Shown here: positions 40,400 through 53,465 of the stretch, piece by piece
Numbering within the stretch: position 1 is the stretch's first letter
Layout: each line of letters opens with the position of its first letter
NCBI GenBank assembly: GCA_948567375.1
Contig: OX419761.1
Coordinates: 24,368,501-24,432,500 of the forward strand
From: Lunularia cruciata
Taxonomy: Eukaryota > Streptophyta > Marchantiopsida > Lunulariales > Lunulariaceae
Length of the DNA stretch: 64,000 nt
Direction: 5' to 3'
The notes under the pieces: model-generated
The model's database searches: none
What the model was told of the DNA's origin: nothing
What the model saw: only the letters and a program-made list of their open reading frames with translations
Position numbers and translations under genes: made by a program

Positions 40400-43300
40400 A
40401 TGGCACCCGACCCAAAGGAGAACGGGGGCAGTGTCGATCGGATGGACCACGACGAGGCACCTCCTTCTTCCAAGGCTGCCAAAGATGCGAAGAAAAAGAA
40501 GGATGAAAAGAAGGTCGAGGATCTGGTATGTTGTTCGGGAACTTTTGTCGGCAATTGGACTGTTTTTCAATTTGTTTCGGGCTCTGATGTAGTACCCAAC
40601 AAATATGAAATATGAAATTTAGGTTTTATGGGACATACAAGTGAACAGATTCACAACTAAATCTTATTTCCGTGTCCTCAATGGGGTTAAACGTGACGGA
40701 TGCACTGCATGTGAACTCCCCAGTAGTCATTTACGGTATTTATTGTATGCACTCTCGGAAGCAACATTACTAGCTGGCTTAAACCCCGAGCAAGTTCAGC
40801 GAAGGTCCTGTCCAATGGAAGTTCATGTCCCGTGCCTCAAAACATTCGGCTCTAAATTCGTTTTTCAACAGCAAAAATTGAAGCAAAATGCTCCTGACAG
40901 GGAGGTGTGCTCATGGAAGTTATGATATTGAAGGAGTAGCTCGGTAGAGTTTTCAAGTTGGATGTAGATGTCGCGGGGTATCCTCTACAAAAATTTTCTT
41001 GAGCGCTTGACAAGATTCACCTCAGCCTTTCTGGAGTACAGCTTTAGGGGTAGTTATCTTTTAAATCTCGGACATCCATACTACCTGTGGCACGTCCCTA
41101 CTGCCTACATCGCATAATGCTAGAAGGAAATTTTGAGTCGGGTCCTAGAGTAAATGTTTACGTCATGACACCACCTGCAGTATATCGCAAGTCAGGGGGG
41201 TTACGTATATGCATTTAGCTGAGTTAGAAACTGCGACTTGGATAAGAATATGATGGAGCTTGCCGCTGCTTGAACCAAGCTATCTGGAAATACTTCGCTC
41301 AAGACATCATGACCGGGTGTAATTTGGAATTGTAATGTAATTCGGAACCCAACGGAGCCGTAGCGAAAGCGAGTGTGACACAGTGTTACTGTTAATGCCC
41401 ATTAGTGTTCTTGATCTAGGTTGATTACACTGTCGGTTTAAAAATCTGGATCCATATTTAGGTTTTCGTTGGATATTTGTGTCTGTATGGACGCAGTCGG
41501 AGGAGGACGCAGCTTTGAAAGAGCAGCTGGAGCTGTACGTTGAAAGAGTTAACGATCCTAACCCAGGAGTACAGAAGTTGGCTTTGGAAAGCATGAGGTG
41601 TGTGCATCAGATTCTCGACTGGGTCTTGAAATATGTGTGATGTCTGTCTAGCTAAGCTGTTTGCTTTTTTAGGTGTTATACTATGAAAACTTTAAATCTC
41701 CTCCGCCCATTCGTGTAAGGTAAGGGTGAAAAATGTTCAGAATTGCGAACTTCTTTGCTGTTTCGATGCAGGTAGCTTTACGTTAACTCTCGTTGTAAAC
41801 ATTGCAGACAAGAAATTCGGACCGCCACAAGTTCGATGACCTCCGTACCGAAACCCTTGAAGTTCTTGAGGCCTCATTATCGGACTCTTAAAGGTTATTA
41901 CGAGACTATGGAGAACGTTGAGCTCAAGGTTTGGATCTAAGTTCATCTGTTTGTTCCATCATTTCTTCTGCAACCGTTGCCTGGGACCTTACAGTGGTAG
42001 TTGGTCACTGCAGTTGAAGTTGACACTTTGGTCTGTTCGATTTCCAGATGTTCCTTGCTGATATCATATCAGTTTTGGCGTTAACAATGTCCGAGGAGAA
42101 TGAAAGGGTAAGCTGCGAGCCAAAGATCGAATGAGTACTGTGAGACAAGTTTTCTTTGACTGTTATTTGTTTTTCGTTGGATACACTGATTAACACCTTC
42201 CCATATCCTATGATGCCTTACGATGAATTTTGGCGCTGCAGGAAAGTTTGAAATACAGGTTATTGGGGTCAGTGGGTGACATAGGATCATGGGGTCACGA
42301 ATACGTTCGGTAAGGCCTTGTTGGTTGCATCCTACTGCAACTGGAATCACGAGAGTTTTTGTCTGTCTAACCTCACATTCAAACAAGTTTGGTTCTTCTG
42401 TACATTGTACTGATTGTCCATTTTACTTGCCCAGCCTGTGTTATTTCATTGTGCTTCTAAGTAATATTCGTGCAATTCCGTTCGTCTAGTTATCCACTCA
42501 CAGGTGGATCTTGCTCCACCTTATAGAATAAGAGTCCATCCCCCTAGCGCATATTTCGCTGTCCAATATGGCGTGGTTGTACAGTCATACCTGAGGACAC
42601 GTTTTGTGCTGGAATCAATAGTGTCTCAGGATTCATGTTGGATTTATTTAGTATTCATGCTACTTCTGACATCGCATTACTCCCCCTGAACAACTCAAAC
42701 AGGAATCTAGCTGGAGAGATTGGCGTCGAGTTTCAAAACCGTCTGGTAGGATTGCACTTAATAAACTGTCCTTGTGATCATACTCTCGTCCCGGCGTCCT
42801 TTAGTACTTTCTGTTTGCATCTTAAGGAACGAAAGCACTTCCTTAGTCGAACTGGTTTGACGCCGTTTTTGTGACATATCAACCAATTTCCAGAACGAGA
42901 AACCAGTGGATGATCTCATGGATCTCGTCAAGCAGATTGTGCCTTTCCATGTGAAGGTTGGTATTATCGACTTAACTGGCTTTGAAATTGAGTTCATTGT
43001 AGATCGTCATTTGTTCCGTGCGATGTTCCTAGAATTTATCTCTTTACTAACTGTCACGTCCGAAGTTGTCTATTCCCCTTTCCACGAACGGTTTCTGCTC
43101 ACGTTACTCATATACCTTCTTATCGTCACATCCGATGATTCTTTGCAGCACAACGCTGAACCTGAAGCAGTCGATCTCCTAATGGAAGTAAGTCCTCTTA
43201 CTTACCTTCACCGAGTTTACATCTGACAATTTCATAGCCCAATGAAATTGAAAGCTTGTCTGAATATTATAAGAGATTTGTCTCACATGTTTCATAACGA

Positions 43301-46300
43301 AAATCTATATCCAGATCTGGATCTTCCAGGCTGTTTCTGAAAAATCCGTCTGGTTTTCAGGTTGAAAGTCTTGAACTGCTGATTAGCCACATTGACAAGG
43401 GTAACTACAAGCGTACCTGTTCCTACCTGACAAGCTTCGCGAGGTTGGTGTCTCGCAGCCCTTGTCTCAGATGTATTTGAGAAGCTGTTAAAAATGGTTT
43501 CATCACTGGAACGCTTTGATAGAATAATTCACTTTGGCTTCCGGTTTCTATGTCGTCTGACTGACCGCAGACCCAGTATAGCTGCTACAAGTCCTCTTCA
43601 GTTTCCTCTACATTCTATTACATCATATCTAGAGGTGAAAGGGGCCAGGAAGCGCAATTAACGATCTGAATGCTGTTGACTATATCGAGAAGCAGACATA
43701 TACACTGCGTCGTATTACATGCTGTGTTGATTTGAACTGCTTTTCTGTTTCCCCCTCCTGTGCAGCTATATGCCGGAACCAGATGACATGCTAGTGCTGG
43801 ATGTAGCTTATCAAATCTACCGGAAGTTTGAGAAGTACCCTGATGCCATGAGGGTGGCACTTCGTATGGACAACCCACAGGTACAGATAAGCCCTTCTGC
43901 CTAGAGTGCATGCGCTAGAATTCATTTGAGTTTTCTGGTTCTTTCCGTCTCAGTTATGTCTTCTTGGAGATTTCCTCATGCCTATGGCAATCCCTTATGT
44001 GACGAGAGTAAATATAAGCGTTTATCGTTCTGTGGTGTGTTCAGTATGTGAAGGCTACTTTTAAGGACTGCAAGGACTTCCTAGAAAAACAACAACTTTG
44101 CTACGTGCTGGCGCGACAGGTAGGGTTTTCCTTACTTTGACGAAATGTATACGTTTTCAATTGTGATCTACTTTCTAGAGATAGTATACGTTTGCTCGTA
44201 TGGTGGTGAAAACTTGGTGAAAACTTGTGGAGTTACTGCCGAGGTGCTCCTCACAGTTGCCGTTAGAGTACTTCCAGCAGCTCACACTTTATTGTTTTTC
44301 TGCTGGCAGGGAGTATCACTTGAGTTGGATGATGGTGCTTTGGCCACAGAGAACCAGAAAGAAATACTGCAAGAAATCATCAGTAACAGCAAACTTAGTG
44401 AGGGTTATCTCACTCTTGCACGTGATCTTGATGTTATGGAACCAAAGACACCTGATGACATCTACAAAGTAAGTTACATATCCTGCAAAATCTAAGAGGT
44501 ATTTGGAAATTTGGAGCAAGCTTGGAAGACCAAGATTGTGCCGTCCAACGTTGCTATATCTAAATCTAGGAGGTTCCCTTTGATGAAGTCAGCTCATTTC
44601 TGTTCTGAGACCCTCTTTAATGACAGGCCCACCTAGTTGACGGACGGGCTAGCGCTGGTGCGAGTGTGGACTCTGCACGGCAAAATCTAGCTGCTACATT
44701 CGTGAACGCCTTCGTAAATGCTGGTTTTGGTCAGGTAAGCCCGTTGAGCTCGACTAGAGGTGATTCCGTTCAAAACTATTTAACTTTATTTTGCTTCAAT
44801 TGTGTCCTATTGAAGTTGAGCCTGTAAGCTTGAAAGATTGAGGATGAACTAACTAGGGTCGTTGATGTCTGTACGTGTCTCCTTATGCCTGTGACGATTA
44901 TATGAATACGCCGACAATCTTTCTGTGTTTCATTTTGTGTCTTGCGCAGGATCTGTTACACTTGGTTCTGATGATTGGAGTGTCGTTTTTGTTTTGTTTC
45001 GTGAATCTTATCCTGTGAAACGTTACAATCATTTGACTTTCCTCTTGAACTCATTCTCCAGGATAAGCTGATGACGGCTCCGAGCATCGAATCATCCAGT
45101 GGAAGCAGTACAGGAAACTGGCTCTTCAAAAACAAGGAGCACGGCAAAGCCAGCGCTGCAGCAAGTCTGGTAATTAAACTCTACTAGGCGTTAAAATGAC
45201 ATCCACATATTGCCATCTTAGTTGCAGGAGGAGATATAGGCTTGTAACTGGGATGGAATGTCTGTAGATACTTATCATATCTATTTTAGTCACAAGAGCT
45301 GAAGGCTTTCTGGATGCAACAATTGGGCTTGCCTGATCTTATTATCTGGTCTGATGTGTGAATCGCAGCCATGAGGATTTACTTGTCAAACCTAGATCAC
45401 AATATCATGTTTTTGCCTGTAGTCATACATGGAGTCCTGTTCTACAGAATGGGTTCTAAAACCGCGCCATGATGTATCTGCAACTACTAGCGAATCCGAT
45501 GTCGTTTTCCCTGTTGCAGAGAGCAACCCGAGTTCAGGAAATCTTTCTAGATCCTGAACTAAAATATTTCTCAATAAGTTTTCTGGTTTTGTCGCAGGGC
45601 CTTATCGTTCTCTGGGATGTCGATGGTGGATTGCCTCAAGTTGACAAGTACCTTTACAGTAATGACAATCATGTCATTGCAGGTGCTCTGTTGGCTGTAG
45701 GAGTCGTCAACTGTGGTGTACGAAATGAATGTGATCCGGTATAAGGAAACTTCACAATTACCTTTGTGTTTCCGCTCCTATCTCATAGATTATTTTGCTT
45801 GGCTCGAGATATAGCTGCAGATAAAGTCAACTCAGTCCAACCATAAAGAGGATTCTAGAGTTCTAAAGGAAACGTGTTTTGCAGGCCTATGCTCTTCTTT
45901 ATGAATCTGTGAACAAGGACGATTCCTCAATTCGCATCGGTGCAATAATGGGACTTGGCTTAGCCTATGCAGGATCTCAAAAAGAAGAGGTATGGTTCAC
46001 CTGGTTGTGTCCTTGAACTTATTTACGCTTGCTTGATTTACATCAGGATTTACGCTCAGAGCAAGCAGAATATGGGGAGTATTTAGTTTCAGACCGGACA
46101 TCCGAAATTCCTGATTGTACTTCTCAAAGATTGGCCATTGTCCTTGCACACCATTTTCTGTATCCCCTTACTTTTAGCTCTTTATGCGAGAAGCACTGGG
46201 GACGAGTTGGACTTGAGAACAGGATATATTCTCAACAAGTCCAGGTCTTTCTTAGTGTCATAGACTTCTTACTCACTACATCTATTGGCATACAGGTACT

Positions 46301-49300
46301 GGAGCTCTTGACACCCATCGTCCATGATTCCAAGGTTGGTATCGATGTTGCAGGCTTCGCCGCAATGTCTTTAGGACTCATCTACGTGGGTTCGTGCAAT
46401 GACGAGGTTGCACAGTCAATTCTACATGCATTGATGGAGAGAAGTGAGACGGAATTAGGCGAGCCAATGGGACGTTTCCTTTGTCATGGACTTGGACTTC
46501 TGTATTTGGGGAAGCAGGTAAATGACATCACATTAGATGTCCATTCCATGGTCAGTCTTACGGTCGTATTAGTATAATTGTTATCATCTCCTGTAAGACA
46601 TTCTTTTCGGTGTGCTTTTATCATCTTTATCTCGATAGCCTAATGTTGTCGAAATGCGCATTTTTGGGTGATGTAAAACCACTTGAAAGTACCAAGTCCC
46701 TTCCATCTGATTGTGTTTGTTCAACAGGATGCGGTGGATGCTACCATGGAAGTGGCGAAGACATTGAATCCGAAGATTTCGCAGTATTGTCAAGTGACCT
46801 TGGACTCCTGTGCCTACGCCGGAACAGGCAATGTACTGAAGGTGAGTGCCACCGAGTATTCCATGTAGAACTTATTCAGAAGAATCAACGCATCCTAGGG
46901 GACTACTATGGAAGTCGGGAAGCACGTGCTGTCGGTCAAAACCTAAACTGATGCTTGTTGTACTCAGCTTGTAAAATAATGGGTCCTCCACGCGAAAATT
47001 GCTTAGAGTTCACGGGTTATACATATTTACCTACTTATGGTACAAAGTGGTGGCTAACATAGGTTTGCTTCACTCCCCGGGCCCTGAGCCCTGATTGGAT
47101 GTTGCTAGTGACTTGCATAGGCGATTAGTCGAGAAAAGGAGAGAAGGAAAGTGTACAAAGGAAGTTAGCTGCAAGGAAGTTGGAAGAAGAAATGAACCTT
47201 GTCATCCATAGGCAAAGTCTGGACTCCTTGTCCCCGCTCTTTGTACTGTATTTATTTAGACCCAATAGATCAAACATCTATTGAACCTCCGCAGGTTCAA
47301 TCAAGGTCAGCTGGTAAAGCACAGGAATGGAAATATGTAGAAGAGAGTGAACCTGCTGGCTTTGGAAGATTCAGAACTAGCCGGAAACTCATGTGCAAGT
47401 TTTGTCGAGAGATATTCTTGGGTGGTCTGAAACGAATACGGCATCATCTGGGAGATGTGCCTGGAGGAGATATCTCTGGATGCAAGTCAGCTCCTGATCT
47501 TGTGAAAACACTAGCCAGAGCAGGCCTAAGTGAGGGTAATCAGCAATCTGTCCATCCAAAGGTTAGTGGTAGAAGTCTCTGCGGAATCTTCTAACAGTTG
47601 ACATCTTGACATATAAATTAAAGTAGTCGACATTTTGATCAAAAATCTAAATTATTTTACAGTGCCTGTATTTGCTTAATATTCTTCACTGCGCGCTCTC
47701 AGGATCAGAAATTATATGAAAGTGAGACGTGAGTTACACGACAAAGAATGCACTCTTCACAACCTTGATCCTTTGATGAGAACAACGTGCCCTTGCGTGG
47801 ATTGTTGCAGTGCATTGGAAATAGGGTGTAAACTCATAGGATCATTCTATCCCCTGATGTAAGCAAAGGTCGATAACTCAAGTGTGTGTAAGTGAACAGG
47901 TACAGCGCCTTCTCGGTCTATGCGCAGACCATCTCGATAAGGGAGAGAGTCACCAGGCACCTGCTGTTCTCGGGATCGCCTTAGTGGCCATGGCTGAGGA
48001 GCTTGGGTTAGAAATGGCGATTCGCTCATTGGAGCATCTTTTGCAGTACGGTGAACAGAATATAAGGCGTGCTGTACCTTTGGCTCTTGGCATACTTTCA
48101 ATATCTAATCCTAAAGTAAGTCTCCCAATGACGATCGCATACTTTTGTACATGGTTACTTCTAAGAATAGCAAACAATGCAATCTTGACAGTCTTGGAAG
48201 CTGTTAGTTTAAGGTGAATGTTATCTTCTACAGTCGATAATCAGCGTGCAGACATCTTTCAGTAAAGTAATATTAATTCATGACAATCGTATGATGTGGT
48301 TTGTTGTAATGTATTATTGCAGATAGCTGTGATGGATACTCTTAGCCGACTAAGTCACGACAGCGACTCAGAAGTCGCCATGGTATTCTTTCCGCTTTGA
48401 AACTTTGACGTAAACCAGAGTTCACTGTTTGGTACCACGTGTCCTCCCTAGTTAGTTTGCTTGACACGTCTAGATATTTCCCACAACGCATAGTAAGACA
48501 GTATTATTCTCGCAGCTCTATGTCTTATAATTTAGGTTGTATCTAAGTCATTTTTTGTGCTTTGCAGGCCGCTACAATGTCTCTTGGTCTAATTGGTGCA
48601 GGGACCAACAATGCTCGTATTGCTGGCATGCTTAGAAATCTATCTAGCTATTATTACAAAGATCCAAGTCTTCTATTTTGCGTAAGAATCTTCTGTACGA
48701 TGTGGTTGCGTTGTTTGCTGGTTATTTACTTATCGGTGTGGGTCGAGCTTTTGGGTCCTCAGTGGCTTTCTAAATGTAGACTGAAACGGGGATTGCATTA
48801 TGTCTCTCCTCATTTGCGATTCATTACCTTCGAGTTAATTGTTGCCAAGTGGTGATTTCTTACACATACTTTGAACGAATTAGCGGCAGTAATGTTTCCC
48901 ACGTAAATCTGCTGTCGGATAAAGTTTTTATAGTTTATTTTGTTTCTAGTTCCTTTACCAACTATGGACGGCAGAGTTAGTGGAGACGGGTGCATAATGA
49001 CTTTTGACTATTTGCTTACTTCATATGACAATATGCTGCAGGTACGAATTGCTCAAGGTCTCGTGCACATGGGGAAGGGATTGTTGACTCTGAATCCATA
49101 CCACTCAGACAGATTCTTGCTCTCTAAGTAAGACATTGCATTTTCGTTCTGCGTAGCAGTACGCGTTTGAGCTTCTGCTTTACCTGCTGTCCAGAACGAA
49201 CTTGATTCTGTGTCCTTTGGATATCGAGAGAGATGCAAATCTCATAATTAAACATTTCATACTTGGGGGAACTGTCAAGCTGACCTGGACATTCTTCTTT

Positions 49301-50067
49301 TGTGCAGCGTTGCTCTCGCAGGTTTGATGACGTTTTTGCACGGATGTCTAGACATGAAGTCAGTGATCCTGGGGAAGTATCACTATGTGCTCTACTACCT
49401 TGTTCTGGCAATGCAGGTGTGTGAATTTATCAGTGGGTTTAATTCCGAAGCATATGGCTTCCTTCATATCTTCCATAGGATTTCTACGGTTGTCTTGCTT
49501 TAAATAATTGGTTGAATTTGACTTATTGGCCATAGACTAGAACTACCCCCTGGATTAACTGAATGGTCCTGACTTCGAGGTTCCCAACGCCTTGCTTATA
49601 CGTTCTTAGCAACTCCAGCATGAAGTATCAATGTGGAAATGGGCTGACTTACTTCCTATGGTTGCAGCCTCGGATGCTCATTACACTAGATGAGAACTTA
49701 AAACCTTTGTCTGTACCTGTGCGGGTCGGTCAAGCAGTAGATGTGGTTGGACAGGCTGGTCGTCCCAAGACCATTACTGGTTTCCAGACGCATACAACTC
49801 CTGTTCTTCTTGCAACCGGCGACCGTGCTGAGCTGGCCACGGAGAAGTGAGTTTTCATGCTTTCTCTAAATTTTAGTTTTAGATTTCGGGTTTGAAAAAG
49901 GTTAGTTTGACGTGATGCTTCTGAAGTTTCTTTTGGTAGAAGTATGCTGCATACGGCTGTTCTGACCTCTGTGTTGTTGCAGGTACTTACCATTGTCTTC
50001 TGTACTTGAGGGATTCGTTATTCTCAAACCAAATCCTGACTATCAACATGATCATCTCAGCAGCTGA
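40400..50067 (+). CDS. RPN1: 26S proteasome non-ATPase regulatory subunit RPN1 (PSMD2-like), 25 exons
   Basis: RPN1 is a scaffold of the 19S regulatory particle that docks ubiquitin receptors and ubiquitin-like shuttle factors. Exons: 40400-40525, 41497-41597, 41808-41928, 42048-42107, 42242-42309, 42703-42745, 42894-42956, 43149-43187, 43361-43443, 43766-43880, 44045-44119, 44310-44468, 44627-44734, 45062-45169, 45598-45738, 45885-45989, 46296-46517, 46728-46841, 47900-48115, 48323-48382, 48568-48681, 49042-49127, 49308-49416, 49668-49846, 49983-50067. All junctions are GT-AG and phases agree, giving 2700 nt (899 residues), close to the plant family length of about 890. Landmarks are a Lys/Asp-rich N-terminus (A-K-K-K-K-D-E-K-K), the [14 protein letters not shown] segment, proteasome/cyclosome repeats from about exon 15 ([16 protein letters not shown]) to exon 21 ([11 protein letters not shown]) and the C-terminal [12 protein letters not shown] segment. 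ATG 40400 fits the family start. No stop or shift; clearly functional. Confidence 0.96.
46842..47899 (+). other. RPN1 intron 18 (largest of the downstream introns)
   Basis: 1058 bp between two phase-0 exons. It carries the BED-finger cassette candidate (47295-47561). The flanking parts show no gene or repeat that I recognise. Confidence 0.8.
47295..47561 (+). CDS. Candidate cassette exon: BED-type zinc finger inside RPN1 intron 18
   Basis: 267 bp, exactly 89 codons, bounded by an acceptor (CCGCAG before 47295) and a donor (GTTAGT after 47561), with both neighbouring exons in phase 0, so inclusion would keep the RPN1 frame. It encodes [11 protein letters not shown], then [11 protein letters not shown] and, after a short loop, D-I-S-G-C. 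This is the C2HC pattern of plant BED fingers found in hAT-type transposases and related host proteins. The frame is open beyond it (47199-47594). It may be an exonised transposase fragment or a transposon relic with chance splice sites. Confidence 0.6.
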
Positions 50068-50099
50068 GAGCAACATCAAGTTTTGTAGGCAATTGGGAT

Positions 50100-50105
50100 A
50101 ATAAA
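50100..50105 (+). terminator. Poly(A) signal candidate of RPN1
   Basis: AATAAA 33 bp after the RPN1 stop codon (50065-50067), preceded by T-rich sequence. A plausible near upstream element for 3'-end processing. Plant signals are loose, so others downstream are possible. Confidence 0.45.
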
Positions 50106-51280
50106 GTTAGAAAGTTTAGACGTTTGTCGTTCCCACTCTTTGTACATGCCCAATTTCATGCTTATTGCCTGGGCGGCCCCTTCATGCGCCGCTTTTCCTG
50201 GGAGCGAAAAGTTAGAGGAAAGTTGTAGAATGAATTCGAAGAATAGGTGGTCCTATCCGCAGAATGGTACCATGCTATTTGCAGTGAAGGAAAAGCTGGA
50301 CATGTCTCCCACGTCATATTAAGGTCTGGATCAAGTCCAGCGTTTTCACATTGACAAGATAGGGTTCTGATGTTGGATCTTGTTCTTCTGGCGTGCTTTC
50401 CCTGATCCCAGTTCTAAGGACCGCTCAATTAAATTTCTGTCGTCTATATTTCTTGGAGCACTGTGGCACGTAGAGTTGTGTGAACCTTCCACTTTGTAAC
50501 TAGTTCAACTTTTGTGCCCCCTAAGAGATACCATCCGCATATATCCTGTGCTCCTGTGGCGTCTAGATTGTCTCCCCTGAGAGATTTGTGCAGTTTTATG
50601 TCCATTTCAACAACCCCGATGATGCAAAACGCTGCTTTTCTCAAAGTTACACCTGCTCGCACTAACCCTGGCGAGTACATATACGCCATTCTAGGCTTAG
50701 ATAATACTCAAAATATCATGGTACTGTACTAACCCATGTGCGCAGGTAAATGTTTACCTCTCAATGTATGTCACAGTTCTGAAGATTGTCACCACGATAC
50801 TGTCGAATGTCCGTCATGTTCGGTCAGACGTGGTATGGAACTGGATCGAGTTGCTTGGCAATAAGTATCACTCATGTTTGCGGTTCTGCGAGACTCTGCA
50901 TCCTGCATGAGCAAGCTTTGAGTAGAGGTTTCGTTCACTTGGTGCAATGTTTCACGCATTTTTCTTTCCCTTTCCACTAAAGTTTGTACGCATCATAGGC
51001 CTTCGCCTTTAGTATGTAAAGTCTCATTGGATTTATTGCTTTTAGGATTACCATTAACAAACACTTGTAGCTTCTGCTCATGAAAAAATAGTCGTCCGTA
51101 TGTCGTTGATCTGAGGAGTCGCACTGTTCGCGCTTCGTTCTGTCTCACAAAGATACTGCAAACGACTCACAAACACAGCAAATCAACTGGCTTCTACTGA
51201 ATGGTTTTAGGACTTAGGATCGAATGGGTGGCTGAATTATTGTCAGACTTCCAGATGTCCAGCTGATTACACACCTGATG
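50106..51280. other. Downstream flank of RPN1, no gene seen
   Basis: About 1.2 kb with short unrelated frames only. It may include 3' UTR. No RNA gene or repeat recognised. Confidence 0.5.
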
Positions 51281-51287
51281 GAACAAT

Positions 51288-51399
51288 GTCTTGAATATGC
51301 ATACTCGGCAGGTGGTGCGGACAGAATGCAACCGCACTTATCTTGGATCCAAGATATGTGCGATTGCATTCTGTCCGCCGAGTAGGCATATTCGAAGTC
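51288..51399. repeat. Foldback (inverted repeat) of about 50-bp arms with no loop
   Basis: Left arm 51288-51347 and right arm 51348-51399 are complementary over blocks such as GAATATGC, ACTCGGC, GGACAGAATGCAA and TATCTTGGA. There are few mismatches and one 8-9 nt bulge (AGGTGGTG side). The centre is a GGATCC palindrome, so there is essentially no loop. It could be a miniature foldback element or a source of hairpin RNA. Confidence 0.75.
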
Positions 51400-51419
51400 A
51401 CTCGGAGGAAGTCAAATAG

Positions 51420-52890
51420 AGGGAAAAGGAGAACGCAAAAGGCGACCGAGTAGAAAGCACGATGAATGGGAAGAACCCATCAAGCTGTTCAAGGGAGAGA
51501 TTAAAGGTGTAAGATGGGGTTAAATCCTAAAGGTGTCGATATGAAAAATCAAGGGCGACACGAACGAGGAAAAATGGGGCTAAAGCCTAGTAATCTACAT
51601 GAGGAATCTGCCCTATCCTATGGCACCTAAGATATTCGAGGAATGTAGAGTTTATAAGTTACTGGAATATCCGAAGAAGCATCTTCGTATGGATTACTTC
51701 CACCGATGTTTCTTGTAAAACAGTGGAAATATACGTAAAACAATGGAAATATACGTAAAACAATGGATATATATTTAAAATAGACCATGAAGTACGAGAG
51801 TGTTTAAAATAGGCTATGAAGTGCGAAGTAGGAGAGTTGTATCATTGACGTCTAATATAGTGAATTCTCCCATATTTATTGATCCATCATTCCATATAAT
51901 TCCGATTCTCATACGTTCATCAATGAATGTATCCATCACTAGAAAGAAAAAATAGTGATCTCGTTGCATACGTCTGTGGCTGAGAAAGAAGTAATGATAT
52001 TCGGACACATATTGGACAAATAACCAAAGCCGAGATGTAAAGTATTCATTTACTAGTGTTTATTTTCACTATCCCATAGTGGTCAGATTCCCACATGTTG
52101 GGGCTAGTTTCATGGAGCCAGATGTATTAAAAAGAAATGTCAAAACTAGTATAGAAGGAAGGACGACCGCGCAGAAAAATGAAGGATGGGAAAACCCCCC
52201 ATCGAGCCGTACAAGGGAGAGATGAAAAAGGTAAAATGGGGCTAAGCTCCAAATTAAGAAGAAATGTCAAAAATAGTATAGAAAAGGAGGAATGGTATTG
52301 CAGCGCACTCTGGAGAAATAACCAAAGCCTGAGATAATTCACTCGTGTTTATTTTCACTTATTCTCAACTCACAGCTGTCAGATTTCCACATGCCGGCAC
52401 GAGCTTCACGGATCTAATAAACGGCAATGGATACCCTAGATTTCTGGTATAGCTAGCTCGGATATCTTAGGTGCGGTAGGGTAAATTTCTCATACAGACT
52501 CTATTGGGGCTTAGCCCCATGTTACCTTTTTGTCTCTCCCTTGTACGGCTTGATGGGGTCTTCCCATCCTTCATTTTTCCTACGCGGTCGCCTTTTTTCT
52601 TCAGACTTCTTGTATAAAGAACATCAACTCATAACATATACTTACTCTTAAATTGGGGCTAAACCCCCAATTTACTCCGTTGTGTTTCATTCTTGTATGG
52701 TTTGATGTGTTGTTATATCATCTACGGGGTTTTAGCTCCCGTTTACCCCCTTTGTATTTTAATCTTATGCCGCTTGATATATTATTATCGTCTATAGGGT
52801 TTGACTCCAATTTACCCCCTTGTGTTTTATCTTTGTACGATTTGATGGGATCTTCCCATCCTTCTTGTTATCCTGCGCGGTCGCCCCTCT
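51420..52890. repeat. Cluster of a dispersed repeat with GGGGCTAAGCCCC core, both orientations
   Basis: Forward copies are at about 51425-51590 and 52160-52255, reverse copies at about 52430-52600, 52650-52725, 52725-52800 and 52795-52885. Shared blocks are GCGACCGCGTAGG, GAAGGATGGGAAGACCCCATC, TACAAGGGAGAGA and TGGGGCTAAGCCCC; the longer copies also share a GCACCTAAGATATYCGAG block. A second direct repeat (ATAACCAAAGCC to CATG) pairs 52017-52100 with 52317-52395. No coding potential. It looks like an eroded non-autonomous repeat family. Confidence 0.7.
51714..51778. repeat. 20-bp tandem repeat
   Basis: About three units of GTAAAACAATGGAAATATAC. A second local duplication (TTAAAATAGxCxATGAAGT) follows at 51775-51830. 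Simple sequence with no evident role. Confidence 0.8.
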
Positions 52891-53465
52891 CTATGTCATC
52901 AATAGTGTACGAATTGATTCCAGAACTGTGAGACAATTCTCCCTTCCACAGAGCACCCACTATTATACGAACTGAAACTGCCGGTTGTGACACAACGTGG
53001 TTAAACTTGTCGCTTCACGGAGTATGCTCCTGCTGAACTCGCCCATCGTACACACAAACGATAGTACGCAGTAGTTGTTGTCAATTCGTCCTATCGTAGA
53101 AATCCAGAACGACCCCCATCCTCTTCTATCGAGTCGGAGAGCGGACGCACGGGCAGCGGTCAAGACTTTCCTGTACTATGTGGCGGATTCGTTCAGCTGT
53201 TCATGCTGCAAAGCTAACTGGTATTATTTTTTCTACAGTTCGGTTCAAAAATTTCTGTTACGTCTACAAGGTATTTTCTCCACAATATAAAGGGCTTCTT
53301 ACGTACAAAACTTGCGGTAAATTTCCTGTATGAGGGGACATAAGAACAGCTTTATAGACTAGAAGTTTTTTGCTTGATAATTCAGAAGGTTTAAGCTACC
53401 CCCGGGCTGGCATGACACTTGATACTTTGTTTGAAATCAGGAAAGTTTTCAGGGTGTAGCAATGA
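52891..53465. other. Intergenic DNA, nothing recognised
   Basis: Short frames on both strands, none recognisable. It may contain upstream sequence of the tRNA gene, which needs no external promoter beyond its internal boxes. Confidence 0.5.

Noticed and set aside
46029-46577. 182-codon plus-strand frame within RPN1
   Set aside because: It is exon 17 of RPN1 (46296-46517) extended into intron sequence on both sides. Intron 16 contains an in-frame stop, so it is not a separate gene or a retained-intron isoform.
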